Of a DNA stretch of 64,000 nucleotides, positions 10,306 through 20,965 are shown piece after piece. The first letter of the stretch is position 1. Each line of letters starts with the position of its first letter. The DNA is from Actinostola sp. cb2023 (Eukaryota > Cnidaria > Anthozoa > Actiniaria > Actinostolidae). The notes below the pieces were generated by a model. The model saw only the letters and a list, made by a program, of their open reading frames with translations. It searched no databases and was not told the origin of the DNA. Both the position numbers and the translations under genes were made by a program. The stretch spans positions 124,001 to 188,000 of the forward strand of contig JAUJYZ010000540.1 of the NCBI GenBank assembly GCA_033675265.1, in the 5' to 3' direction.

Positions 10306-10879
10306 TGCTATCCTCAAAGACGGTTACCTACTCAAACAAGGAGATGTGATCAAAGTCCAGTGGCACCTACGATATTTTGTGCTAACAAAAGAGTGCCTTT
10401 GCTACTATAAAAGCGAAGAGGATTCAAACGAACACGTCCCTAAAGGGGTCATCTTCTTCAACGATATGTCCCTGTTCGTGGAAGACATCGCTTGTGAGAA
10501 ATCCAAGACGAAGTTCTGTTTGAGAATCGTCAAGCGCTCTACGAACAATTCAAATCGAACTCTCGTCTTGTCCACTTTCTGCGAAGACGAACGAAACGAT
10601 TGGCTTGCACAGTTGCTACTTGCTAAAGCGATGTCGCTCGTGTGTGATCGTTCGTGGATCGGTGGTAATGACCCAGAGATCAAACCACGATCAAAGTCTT
10701 CTTCTATGACCATCTACAGCGAAAAATTCGCAACGGCCAAAGAGGTTCTCAACAGATGTCGAAGACGACTGTCCGGGTCGAATCGCGGAGGGTGCAGTTT
10801 TGAAGAAATTGGCAGCCGAAGAAGATCCAAGACAAACTTGGCATGGAGGCATACCCTGATCGATCTTTCAGTCGTCTAG
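10280..10879 (+). CDS. Small PH-domain protein (199 aa, single exon)
   Basis: An intronless frame encoding one pleckstrin-homology domain at about residues 11-120. DGYLLKQGDVIKVQWHLRYF is the canonical first strand pair, with the basic K-W-R-F pattern. CLCYYKSEED gives the next strand, and DERNDWLAQLLLAKAM gives the C-terminal helix with its invariant Trp. The remaining 80 residues are basic and Ser-rich (RSKSSS, CRRRLSGSNRGG, SRRRSK), with no further domain. It probably works as a membrane or phosphoinositide-binding adaptor. The short one-domain layout recalls PHLDA-like or pleckstrin-type proteins, but the subfamily cannot be fixed. Start chosen at 10280. An upstream ATG at 10273 opens only a short out-of-frame uORF that overlaps this start. 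The 3' flank is AT-rich, and a possible ATTAAA polyadenylation signal lies near 11602. Confidence 0.85.
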   Translation: MGKVRENTDAILKDGYLLKQGDVIKVQWHLRYFVLTKECLCYYKSEEDSNEHVPKGVIFFNDMSLFVEDIACEKSKTKFCLRIVKRSTNNSNRTLVLSTFCEDERNDWLAQLLLAKAMSLVCDRSWIGGNDPEIKPRSKSSSMTIYSEKFATAKEVLNRCRRRLSGSNRGGCSFEEIGSRRRSKTNLAWRHTLIDLSVV

Positions 10880-11750
10880 AGAAAGAGCAAAAGACAATAT
10901 TCTTGCTGTTCTTGGTTAATACACATTTGGACATCTCCTCCACTGAACTATAAACTATACAGACAATATTTGAACAACATTTGCGTCGATCAGATTTAAA
11001 ATTTATAGGTTAATTCATGGAAAGCGTGAACGAATTCAGTTATCAATCGATTAGTCTCATATTAAGCTATTTAATAATTATACAATTGTACAATGGTGTA
11101 CATTTTCTGATCAAAATAATGCTAAAGGATCGACAAGAAAAAGAAAAGGCCAAATGCATAGAGGGCTAAAAGATTTACACAGAGATCTTTCTTATAGGTT
11201 TTATTCGTTCGTTTAAGTCTTATATATATTTAAGTTATGCCATTATGTATTTAAAAAGGATGATAACTACTACATATAAAGTTAGCATCACAAGCAATAT
11301 AGAAAGGAGTTTAAACCATCTATACAAATGAAAGGAATTCTAGGCCGAGAATTCTACATCGAAAGCCGGGGATTTTAATATCCAAACTTCAAAGGTATCA
11401 TCATTCATGCATTGGGGAATGACATTGAATGAGAAGAGATTTAATAGGGATTAAAACTATGTATGTATGTTTGTACAAATCTGCGTACCATGCAACGTAG
11501 AAAGAGTTCATAGCTGAAATTGAGATGCGGTTTATGGTTATATTATATCTACACATTGTAAGATATTGAAAGCACGCACTATACTTACTTAGTTGAAATA
11601 CATTAAAATGAAATTATTTTAAAAATACCAGATGTCGTTTTATTTAATCCTTTTTTGGTAAAATTCAATCTCAACGAAGGTCACGTACATTCTACTGAGG
11701 AAACCCTTTAAAATCCTCTCAAAAAAATCTTCCACGAATGTAAAGGAATG
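10880..11750 (+). other. PH gene 3' flank, no other gene seen
   Basis: AT-rich sequence with ATTTA-type words and no coding signal. Probably largely 3' UTR, ending near the ATTAAA at about 11602. Confidence 0.4.
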
Positions 11751-11754
11751 GTCG

Positions 11755-12440
11755 AACATGGGGCTTATGGGGACAAGCGCTCGGGAATTTTCCCCCTCTT
11801 GAAAAAACGCGAAAAAGAAAGCGAAGCTATTCCTTATAGAGATGGTTCAACTGATAAATTGTTAAAAATAAGCGAGTTTGAAAGCTTCAGTACTGAAAAG
11901 GCGGGACATACGAGGCAAGCACTCGGGAATTTTCCCCTTCTTGTAACGCGAGAAAAAGAAAGCAAACAGGCAGGGCCGTACTAACCCAAAATCCAGGGGG
12001 GGCAGTACGTATATAACAGCAAAAAATATAGAATAGTACAGTTCTCAGTACTTTTTGGTATCTTTTTCGCCCTGCTAGGGGGGGCAGCCCCCCCCCCCCC
12101 TGCCCCTGTGCTGTGTACGCGGCCCTGGTTTTAAACTATTCCTGATCACTAGATATGGTTCAACTGAGAAATTGTTTAAAAAAATGCGAGTTTGAAAGCC
12201 AGCAGCTTAAGGGGCTTACGGAGGCAATCACTCGGGAATTTTCCCCTTCTTGTAAAAACTCGGGAAAAAAGCGAAACTATTCTTTAAAATAGAGATCGTT
12301 CAACTGATAAATTGTTGAAAAAAAGCGAGTTTGATTAAACCCAGCTTCAGTAGTGAAAAGGGGCTTACGGAGGCAATCACTCGGGAATTTTCCCCCTCTT
12401 GAAAAATCTGGAAAAAGAAAGCGAAACTATTCATCAAAAT
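11755..12440. repeat. About 150-bp tandem repeat, four copies
   Basis: Copies start near 11760, 11903, 12209 and 12361, each containing CTCGGGAATTTTCCCC and GTTCAACTGATAAATTGTT. Spacing is about 142-152 bp except between copies 2 and 3 (306 bp). The excess there is the MITE at 11971-12127. Confidence 0.8.
11971..12127. mobile_element. MITE family B copy 2, inserted in the tandem repeat
   Basis: CAGGGCCGTACTAACCC opens and GTGTACGCGGCCCTG closes the element, with the same interior as 8555-8717. Removing it restores the normal period of the 150-bp repeat. Confidence 0.85.
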
Positions 12441-12449
12441 AGAGATCGT

Positions 12450-14868
12450 TCAACTGATAAACTGTTTTTGTTTAAACAGAACATGTTTCTTTGACCTGAG
12501 TTAACGATAAACCCAAGCTCCGTTTGTTTGGATGCATGCCAGCATTGTCCAGCTTGGCCTACTTATCTTAAATTGACACTGAATGTCGATTGTTTGAAAG
12601 TAGATATCAAACAATCGAGATCAGCTTTCATTTGTCTTGAAGCAAACAATAACATCCCCCGACTGCTGCTGCGAAGAAAGCGTTCATTTGCGTGCATGGA
12701 GGTTCCCAGGACTGCTCAGCTGCGCTATGGGATATTAGCGTCTTTCTCCAAAGATTTTAAATTCTAACTATGCTAATAAATGTGTACAATGTAATTACAC
12801 CCGCGAGCTCTTCCAAACAGGCTTTCTAAAAATAGTAACATAATAGTGTACTTAGGACAGTTGCCAGGTTCCTCTTTGTCTAGCGACCACAAGGGTATTT
12901 TGACAGCGGTATTGACACACCCCCTTAAACGCCCCATTTATTATTGTCTCACTTCCATGAAAAGTTGTCCGTCTAGAGCAACAGCGTTCGCCAAAAATCC
13001 ACGAAAACATTGCTCCAATGACCCCCTTTCACCTTTTATATTCAAAGTTGGTTCGCGTGCTGTCGTGCTTTCGGGCCGGAAAAGACAACCCAGAAATCTG
13101 AGACACTTACTCTACAAAGCTGTTCTTTTGCTATGTTTTTAATATGAACAAAGTTTTCCTTCATGCAAAGTTTCATGTCTGTAAACTCTATTTTGTTTTG
13201 AAGATATAGATTTTTAAAGAAACACTTTTCGGGCCCGATCGAGAAACGGGCCCCTGGCCTTTTGCAAACTATCCAACATTGGTATTGGGGGAGAGGGGTG
13301 TTCGTGGTAATTTTGTCACCCGCTGTACTGAGGTAGCTGTGTTATAGAGGTACCGGAAAGCTGACCGTAATATGGACTAATTAAATGCGTTTTATAGAGC
13401 TAGGTATCCGTTACGTTGTATAGAGTTTTTTTAATACGATATGTATAGGGATATTTTAGTTGCCGGGACCGGGAGAGGTTGTCCGTAGTATGGAGGTGTT
13501 CGCTGATCATAATATGTGTCCGCCTAATGGAGATGCATGTCCGTAAGGGGAGGTTAGACCGGACTGTACATCTGTCAATCCTCTATAGCCGGACACCATC
13601 AGGACAACTCAAACTGTCCGGTTTAGCAAGGTGTGAGAGCGAGGAACAGACATTAGAGAGATTTAGCAAACACGACTGACGCGACGTGAAAGAGGACGGC
13701 GCGCGCGCTGACGAATAACTGTGAAAACGACCGTTGGCGTCCTCAACGTCATGAAGAGGACGTGAAAACAAGTGAAATGGCGTCGTGAACTTGACGTCGC
13801 GACGTTGTCACGGTAGTCACGCAATGCCAAATGTGATATATTCGTCATCTAACGTCGTGTTGTCACGTCGCGTCGTGTTTGCTAAAACTCTCTATTGATA
13901 CAAATATATAACGTTGAAAAAAGCGGCCCTACGATAAGAGTTTTCCACCCCGTTAGGCAGCCATATCACACTCATTCACACCCCGTTATTATGGCCACAC
14001 CCCGTTAATGCGACCAATCACGACCACACAGACTCCAGTGATAACTTCCCTATATGCTAAATTTACCCCGTCAACGCAGTACACACCTAAAAGAAGTTTG
14101 CAATTTCTGGTTACGAACCCAAAGCACAGCCCTTCAGAGTGTCATAAACAACTCAGTAATCTATTTGGAATAGAAATACAGTAACCTTTGTTGGACATTT
14201 GGAAGTCACAATACTTTTGTTCTATTTTTGTGGCTACTGCGCTTGCGCAGCTAGCCACTATTGCCATCGTCTGAGTTTTCCGAAAGTAAATAAGAAAGTA
14301 ACAATAGATAAACTTCGGAACCAATCACCACCCAAGTAGAGAAATCTCGCTGATAGATAAATTTCGGGACCAATCACCACCCGAGTAAAGAAATCGCCTT
14401 ATCACTGCGTATTACCGACGCGAGCCGAGAGCGGCGTACGTGCTCAACCGATTGCCGTTCCTCGTGATTGTCTGCATTGAGTTTCATCGAGTCGTAAACA
14501 TTCTTTATGCAAATTATTCAAAATCGCTCTGATCAAAAAGTTTGAATTCTGTCTCAGATACTTTGCCTTAGTATGTAGTTTATCATGCATATAGTCGCTT
14601 GTCTAGAGCTCATCGAAATCTTGAGATATCGAGCCGAATCACCACTTCATATTTTTTAGAAAAACTGATTTCAACGATCTTTGTTTATCGTTGCCAAGGA
14701 AACTTCGATCGAGCTGATTTTTGATATAATTCTAAACTTTTCCATCTTTACCCGAGGGAAAACTGGTGCAAAAGTCGTTTTGATCGATCTAGGATAAGTC
14801 TATCAATTCGCCAAATGAAAAGTAGAAGTGTGATCCTATCGTCAGTTCAAAAACTACTTCGAGCCACC
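12450..14868. other. No gene recognised
   Basis: Unique-looking AT-balanced sequence. It contains a local direct duplication of CAATCACCACCCGAGTA (about 14318-14395) and an imperfect GTGGCTAC palindrome near 14230. Short open frames lack any domain or splice context. Confidence 0.5.
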
Positions 14869-15491
14869 TTAAGGTGGTTCCCGCATAATGAATGAGCCCC
14901 GTTTTTGCCGTATTTTTTAACTCGCTCGCTCCGCGTCAATATTGCTTGGATTTTATTCTGCTTAACACAAATACTAATTCAACCATTTGATCGAGCCGAA
15001 ATCACCAGTTCATATTTTTGTTGTCAATATTTATCAACCTATCGGTAGTACGCCGGTGTACAGTTCTAGACTTACGTGACTTCGGCTCGAACAATTTTAT
15101 TTGGAAAGCTATATGTACAGAAGTCATGCAAACAGTTCTCGACCTCGTCAGAACATCACTATGGACTTTAAAAGGTCGTTAACGAAGTTTGAGTATTTAA
15201 AAAAAATCGTACGAGGGAAAACCGTTTGGCAGCAGCTATTTAGTGAAAATAGTGTCGTATAACGGTTGAATATCAGCAGGCATTCACAAACGCGGCTTAC
15301 AATGATAATTTTGAATAAAAACCGTACTTCAAAACTACCAAAAGCAGAATGGTTGTAATTAGTAAAGTTTCCTTTTCACGCAACTGTCAGTAAGCATCAC
15401 GCAAAAATCTAAGCAATATTGACCGGACGCGGAGCGAGCGTGTTAAAAAAATACGGCAAACAGGTCATTCATTATGCTGGAACCACCTTAA
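14869..15491. mobile_element. TTAA-flanked non-autonomous DNA transposon (piggyBac-type MITE)
   Basis: TTAA at 14869-14872 and 15488-15491 flank inverted termini of about 90 bp beginning GGTGGTTCC. The arms share GCCGTATTTTTTAAC and CGCTCGCTCCGCGTCAATAT words with few differences. The 615-bp interior has no transposase frame. A TTAA target duplication is the hallmark of piggyBac mobilisation. Confidence 0.85.
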
Positions 15492-15734
15492 GTAATAATG
15501 TTTAGCCGGTTTCAGAAAATTTACCAATATTATTTATCACAGCTTTCATTCTGTCTTTCTAAACGGTCAGATGAAAGGTTCTGTAAGTCAGTGTTATTCA
15601 ACTTTTAGGCCGATGTTTACGCCGAGATTCGCAACTACTCCAACCTGAACTGACAAGACAGCGAAAACAACGCTCGCTGATTTTAAACAATGAGCTCCAT
15701 TTGGAGATACAAGCCCGTAATGGAAAACAAAAGT

Positions 15735-16240
15735 CCTTTAAAGTGCATATGACACAATTTTTTTTATTTCATTTTATAACATAGATTAGTGATGGAAATA
15801 ATAATATCACAAATAATTTTTGATTTAAATATTGCTTTTAGAGATATTTGTGAAAAACATGTTGCGAAGTGTGACGTCACGTTGTTTGATAGCACCCTGG
15901 TTTCATTGAAATCATGGCAAATATCGATCGCTTTTTGTGCTAGAAAACGTAAAGAACAACAAACAATTTGAAGTAGATTAAAAGTACAGATATAATACTT
16001 TAAACACCAAAAAAGTTAGAAGCTTTACCTGTTTATGTTTTTGTCTTATGGTCGGACAAAAGTAAGACTATTTTGGTTATTTTTGAGGCTCTTCAAACAA
16101 AGTGACGTCATAACAGCTGATGTATTTTTCGAAAATATCTTTCAAAGCAATCATTTCACAGAAAATTGATTATGTTTTCTTTGATACTACCAATAATCTG
16201 CATAATTGAGAAAAATTTTCATGTCATATGCACTTTAAGG
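15735..16240. mobile_element. About 505-bp MITE with CCTTTAAAGTGCATATGACA ends
   Basis: The left end CCTTTAAAGTGCATATGACA and the right end TGTCATATGCACTTTAAGG are near-perfect inverted repeats. It interrupts a run of imperfect GAGCC...GGATA repeats (about 15690-15734 and 16245-16340). Confidence 0.75.
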
Positions 16241-16379
16241 GAATATATGAGCCTCTTCGGAGGATACTCTGAGCCTCTTTTGAGGATAATTGAGCCCCAT
16301 TGTAGGATAACTCAGCCCGTTTACGGGATCAATGAAGCCTTTCGTGTACCTTTCATTGACCAAGAAACCATACGTTTGT

Positions 16380-17190
16380 GCAAATAGATATATTAAACTA
16401 GTCAGCTTCACAAGTGTTCGGAAGAATCAGTCAAAACAACTTTGTGGAATTCGCATCTCCTAGAAAATCCCCTGGGGGGAGGGGGTTGTCTGGAGGTGGG
16501 TTGCAGCGATACTCAGTTCTAAAGCATGGTCCTCACTAGCGACATAAGCCTAAGCACAAGCAACATACGCAGACTGAGTAATGCATTGCTCATTAACGGT
16601 GCTTGTCTTTTGTCACACCTATTGCATAAATGGTGTCCTGGGGTAGGCGCGAATGAAGCCAAAATGATAAACCCAACTGAAAGGCTAAAACTAAGCCCCT
16701 CCGGTCCATGACGTAAACCCTTAAAAAAGTCCATTTTCGTTTCCTTGAAAAAATTTCCTATCGCAAAAAAAAAAAATTCCAAAAAGGGCTTCACACCTCG
16801 CCGTCACTCCACTACAGGTCCTCTAGCTACACCCCTTCCCCGTAGAATATATCTGGTATTATCATTATGGCGGTATACGGATTCATAGACTATACTGTAT
16901 CTTGACATAGCCGCTCCTTGTTCCTGCTGCCCTTTGTCAGTTATCCCATGCCAAATGTAGACTGCGAGTCGTCGCTATATTTTCTATTCAAGAGTGAATA
17001 ACCGCTGACCGCAACGTGAACGTGCCTGCTTCCTTCCTTCATATTTATAGCGGTTTTTTTTTTGTTTTTTTTCGACTTTTGAATGGAGTTCTTGAGAAAA
17101 CGGTTCTCTGTCTATGAAAAATTTGAAACGACCTGACGATCTCTGATTTTTTTATATTCATGTTAGTTTTTTTCCAAAGCGATTTTATAA
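16380..17190. other. No gene recognised
   Basis: AT-rich sequence with short open frames only. Poly-T and poly-A tracts at about 17047 and 16760 suggest retroposon debris, but no element could be delimited. Confidence 0.4.
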
Positions 17191-17193
17191 TCG

Positions 17194-17310
17194 TGACAAA
17201 ACTTTTTGTATCTTCAACCTGAGTTTTATTACAAAACTGCCAATAAAAAAATAAAAAAAATAAAAATAAAAATAAAACTCAGGTTGAAGATGATACAAAA
17301 AGTTTTGTCA
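17194..17310. repeat. Inverted repeat around an A-rich loop
   Basis: TGACAAAACTTTTTGTATC at the left and GATACAAAAAGTTTTGTCA at the right, with the second arm segment TTCAACCTGAGTTTTATT likewise mirrored. The loop is an AAAAT-rich simple repeat. Confidence 0.7.
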
Positions 17311-17659
17311 TGAATTATCCAACCTACAAACCAACATTAGATTTTGATTTTATAATCATTGTCGGATTTATACTTGTAGATCCGCAATAACGATAGCTGA
17401 TCTTCAGTCAATCTCGATCGATAATTATCTTCTTTCGGAGAGTTGCAAAGAAGGCGAAGAAGACAATCCGGCATCACGTGGGCTCACTTCTTTAACGACA
17501 GGAAATCCTCTCTGAGCCAGCCACGCAGGCTAGAAATGACGCCCTAGAAACCCACCAAAACATGGTGCGGGCAGCAGGAACCCCGGTGAAGTTCGAGATA
17601 TTCGACGTTGAGATAGCAGAATTCTGCTGTAGAATACAAACAATATATCTATGGAACAA

Positions 17660-18129
17660 TAGAGTGATTCCAATAAACCTGGGCATTACTAACTCCATGC
17701 ACCAATACACATTATTAGACACTCGCTCTTTTGTTTTCTTTTGTTTCTTTGCATCTAATAAACACCGACAACTAATTAGTAGTGCTGTTTGCGTCGCGGT
17801 TTTTTCCTCTCCCCACAAGTCTGCAAATTGAGGAGTCTAATCAGACTACCGCTAGCTGTTTGCAACAAGTTTTCCTTGACAAAGTTTTCCTTGACAAGGA
17901 AAAATTGACAATTTTTTGTCATCTACACGAGCAAGTTTTCCTTGACAAGGAAAAATTGGCGATGTTTTTGTCGTCCACACGGGCAAGTTTTCCTTGTCAA
18001 GGAAAACGTGTCAAGGAAAACCTGCTCGTGTAGATGCGGCTTTACTTTTGGTAGAGGCTTGTGGGAGAGGATAAAACCGCGACACAACTCTGCAGAGGAG
18101 GCTATCAAAGGTTTTTTGGAATCACTCTA
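17660..18129. mobile_element. TA-flanked MITE family A copy 2, enlarged by a nested insertion
   Basis: Same terminal repeat GAGTGATTCCAATAAACCTG as at 3353, TA at both borders, and the same first 125 bp. The extra length is a separate inverted-repeat element at 17793-18083. Confidence 0.8.
17793..18083. mobile_element. Nested inverted-repeat element inside MITE A
   Basis: GTCGCGGTTTTTTCCTCTCC at the left is mirrored by GGAGAGGATAAAACCGCGAC-like sequence at the right. The centre is a set of TTTTCCTTGACAAGGAAAA palindromes separated by CATCTACACGAGCA words. Confidence 0.7.
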
Positions 18130-19546
18130 AAATAAAAACACCCCACAAAATTGCTATTAAACAATAGCTTCTTTCATCGTAGTTAGTCCTATAAATGTAC
18201 ATAGTCATAATGGTGTAACGATATTGAGCGTATGTAAACAAGCGCATGCGCACGTAACGCTTACTGCTACAAACACACAGACCTTTCTCGAATTCTGTTC
18301 CAATGCCCCACGAACAATAGCAACCGGCTGAGACTGGGGTAGATCTACATAGATTTCGGTCAATATACAACAGGAAGCTCAGTGAGGATAACAGACAGTG
18401 ATACGCATGCGTGTGCGGAGGAGGCTAGGTCTATCTTACCACAGGTAGCCCAACAAATTTGTTAAAAATAGGTCTATCTTACCACAGGAGCCCAATATTA
18501 GTGCGCGCTGCTCTACCACAGGAAACCCATAAAAAAGATGCATAGATATATATTTTTATTTTTAAGAATAGTCCTCAGGAGCCCTAGTTAATAGTTGGGT
18601 TGCCAATCTATTCTCGTTGGGCTCCCTTTGGCACATAACAGAAAGGGAATGGTTTCTAGGAAGTGAATTGAAGCATCTCGAAATACTCCAGTTTCGCGTT
18701 GTTTAGAGATGACCGCTGTCCTTGTTTCTATTGTTTCATGACAACATTTTTTCGTGTTCTTGTTGATATTTGTGAATAATTTACACAGACTCGAGGCTAA
18801 CCCTGTACAAATGCGTCTGATGTCAATAGGTACAGCGGTTTTACAACGGGATTTGTTAACGCGAAAAGGGACTACTCAGAGCATCAGCTAATGTATTGCA
18901 CTGTTCATGCACTATTCTCGTCCAAGTCATTTAATATTATATATTATAAGTACATACAAAAGTACAGTTGAATTTGAGCGTCTTTCTCGTTTTGTTGTCA
19001 TTGTTTATGGCTATATTATTATTATATAACAAGACGCTCTATAAGCGTTCACTCAACGGACAATGAGCCTTCGGTTTCCTCAGCGGCACAGAGCGCATGC
19101 GCCTTGGTACCCAGTTAGCGATTTGTGGCCACAAGAAAAATAAGCCCATTTTTTCAACTCGGCGTGCCACAGGCAGCCCGCCGAGTAATTACAAAGCATT
19201 AACTACGCGAGACAAATCAACCCGAAGAACGCGGCATTGTCAAGTTAGGAGCCTACCAAATATGGAGTATCATTACCAAATAAGGAATTAGGGCCAGCTG
19301 TCATTTCCAAATACGGAATTAGGGCCAGCGACCAAATACGGAATCTCATCAGTTGCCAAATTAGGAATAAGGGCCAGCTACCAAATACGGAATTTCATTA
19401 CCAAATAAGGAAGCTGTGCCACCTGCCTAATATGGAATTTATCGAGGAAAGAATATAGAGGGAATTCAATATATTAGGTACATGGCGATGCGAGATCGGA
19501 GTTAATGAACGGAATACTCGCCAAGCGAACACCACAGGAAGCCCAA
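18130..19546. other. No gene recognised; degenerate short repeats
   Basis: Contains several CTTACCACAGG..AGCCCA words (18435-18530) related to sequence at 45955-46035. At 19258-19440 there are 6-7 degenerate copies of ACCAAATACGGAAT/AGGGCCAGC. It lies 3' of the protease gene and may include its 3' UTR. Confidence 0.45.
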
Positions 19547-19890
19547 CTAGTATTTTGCCATGATTTTATGCGCCCAGTTCATAAGGGTGGGTACATTGGT
19601 ATAGACTCCATATAAACTGGCCCTTTTACAGTCACCGCCCCAGGTAGTCACTCCATTTAGGTACCACGATCCTTTGTACTCACAGACTAATGGCCCTCCA
19701 GAGTCCCCACTACAAGAATCGGCCCACCTCATATTGTACCCAGCGCAAAGCATGGACTTATGCAAGGTACGTCTTCGATAGGTCTTACAATACCGAAGGG
19801 GCCTTATTGGTACGGAGACTCTTTGGAGTACCGAGGAACGTGATCTTAGGTCTTGTAGGAGACCCCATCCTGAGGTCCAGCATTTTGCAC
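19547..19890 (-). CDS. Protease exon 3 (catalytic Ser, stop)
   Basis: 344 nt after a cccacag acceptor. AKCWTSGWG opens the exon, then VLQRVSVPI and [23 protein letters not shown] holds the nucleophile and Asp189 of the S1 pocket, which predicts cleavage after Lys or Arg. GVTTWGGDC and YGVYTNV follow, and residue 225 is Tyr by trypsin numbering. It ends HKIMAKY then TAG. Confidence 0.95.
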
Positions 19891-20875
19891 CTGTGGGAAA
19901 AATGGGACATAATAATGGTTTTTGGGATCAAAATGATAATAATATGAAAAATACAAGACATATTGTCGTATTAGATAGATAAACCTATAAAATAACTATG
20001 ATATAAAGCGCGCTCTGGTTGTCCAAAGCATACGTATGGCGCGTGCTCTATGAGAGCACACAGCACGCGTGCGCTGTAACGAACAAAATTGAAAACTCGA
20101 TCGCTTTAAAATCATAATTGTACTTTATAAAAGAAATAGAAAACTTGTCCACTGTGCAGATTTATAGCACTTGGGGTCGGATCAGAACACGAGAGAAGTG
20201 TTAGGAGAAGCACGACGCGTAGCAATCCCCGCGTGCTCTAAATCTGCACGTACATCGCACGCGCGCTCGTTTTCTATTTCTTCAAGATGCCTTTATTTAT
20301 TGAAGTCAGGGTAATCCCTTCAGCATTAAAATTAATACTCTTATCAATAGGAGCCCTGACACAAACTATATATATAAATCACAATGCGCCCAGTTCTATA
20401 TTATAAACAACGGAACGCACTTTCAAAACACAATAATAGATACAACCGCTGGAGGAGTGCGGCGCCCGCAATCACAGGTGCAAAAAACGCGCGATCTTCA
20501 AACTTTGCAAATTCATTGGAAATCCGTTGGAATTTCTTTTTGCAGTGACTATTTCAATGGCTGCAACTTGACAGCGTAGCGATTGTTAACTCAAGTTTCT
20601 ATGAATTTTTCGTGTAAATTATCTTACCTTCTCGGAAAAGTCGCGTGTTGTTGGTCACACAAACAGGACTAACTCGTTTGTTCATAGTTGCTGGACGTGC
20701 GAGTTTAAGGAGTACGATGTCATTAGCGTATCTTATCGGCCGATTGTAATAGGAGTGTCTGTATATCTTGATAACCGGGATGTCTTGCAGCCAGGATCTT
20801 GATCTGGGGACCCTTCGATGAGCACCTAGCCTGAAATAAAGTAGAGATAATAATAATAATAATGATGATGATGAC

Positions 20876-20965
<90 letters not shown>

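Noticed and set aside
14228..14262. Imperfect GTGGCTAC palindrome, similar to that at 62584
   Set aside because: The two share only the outer 8-10 bp; too little to claim a repeat family.
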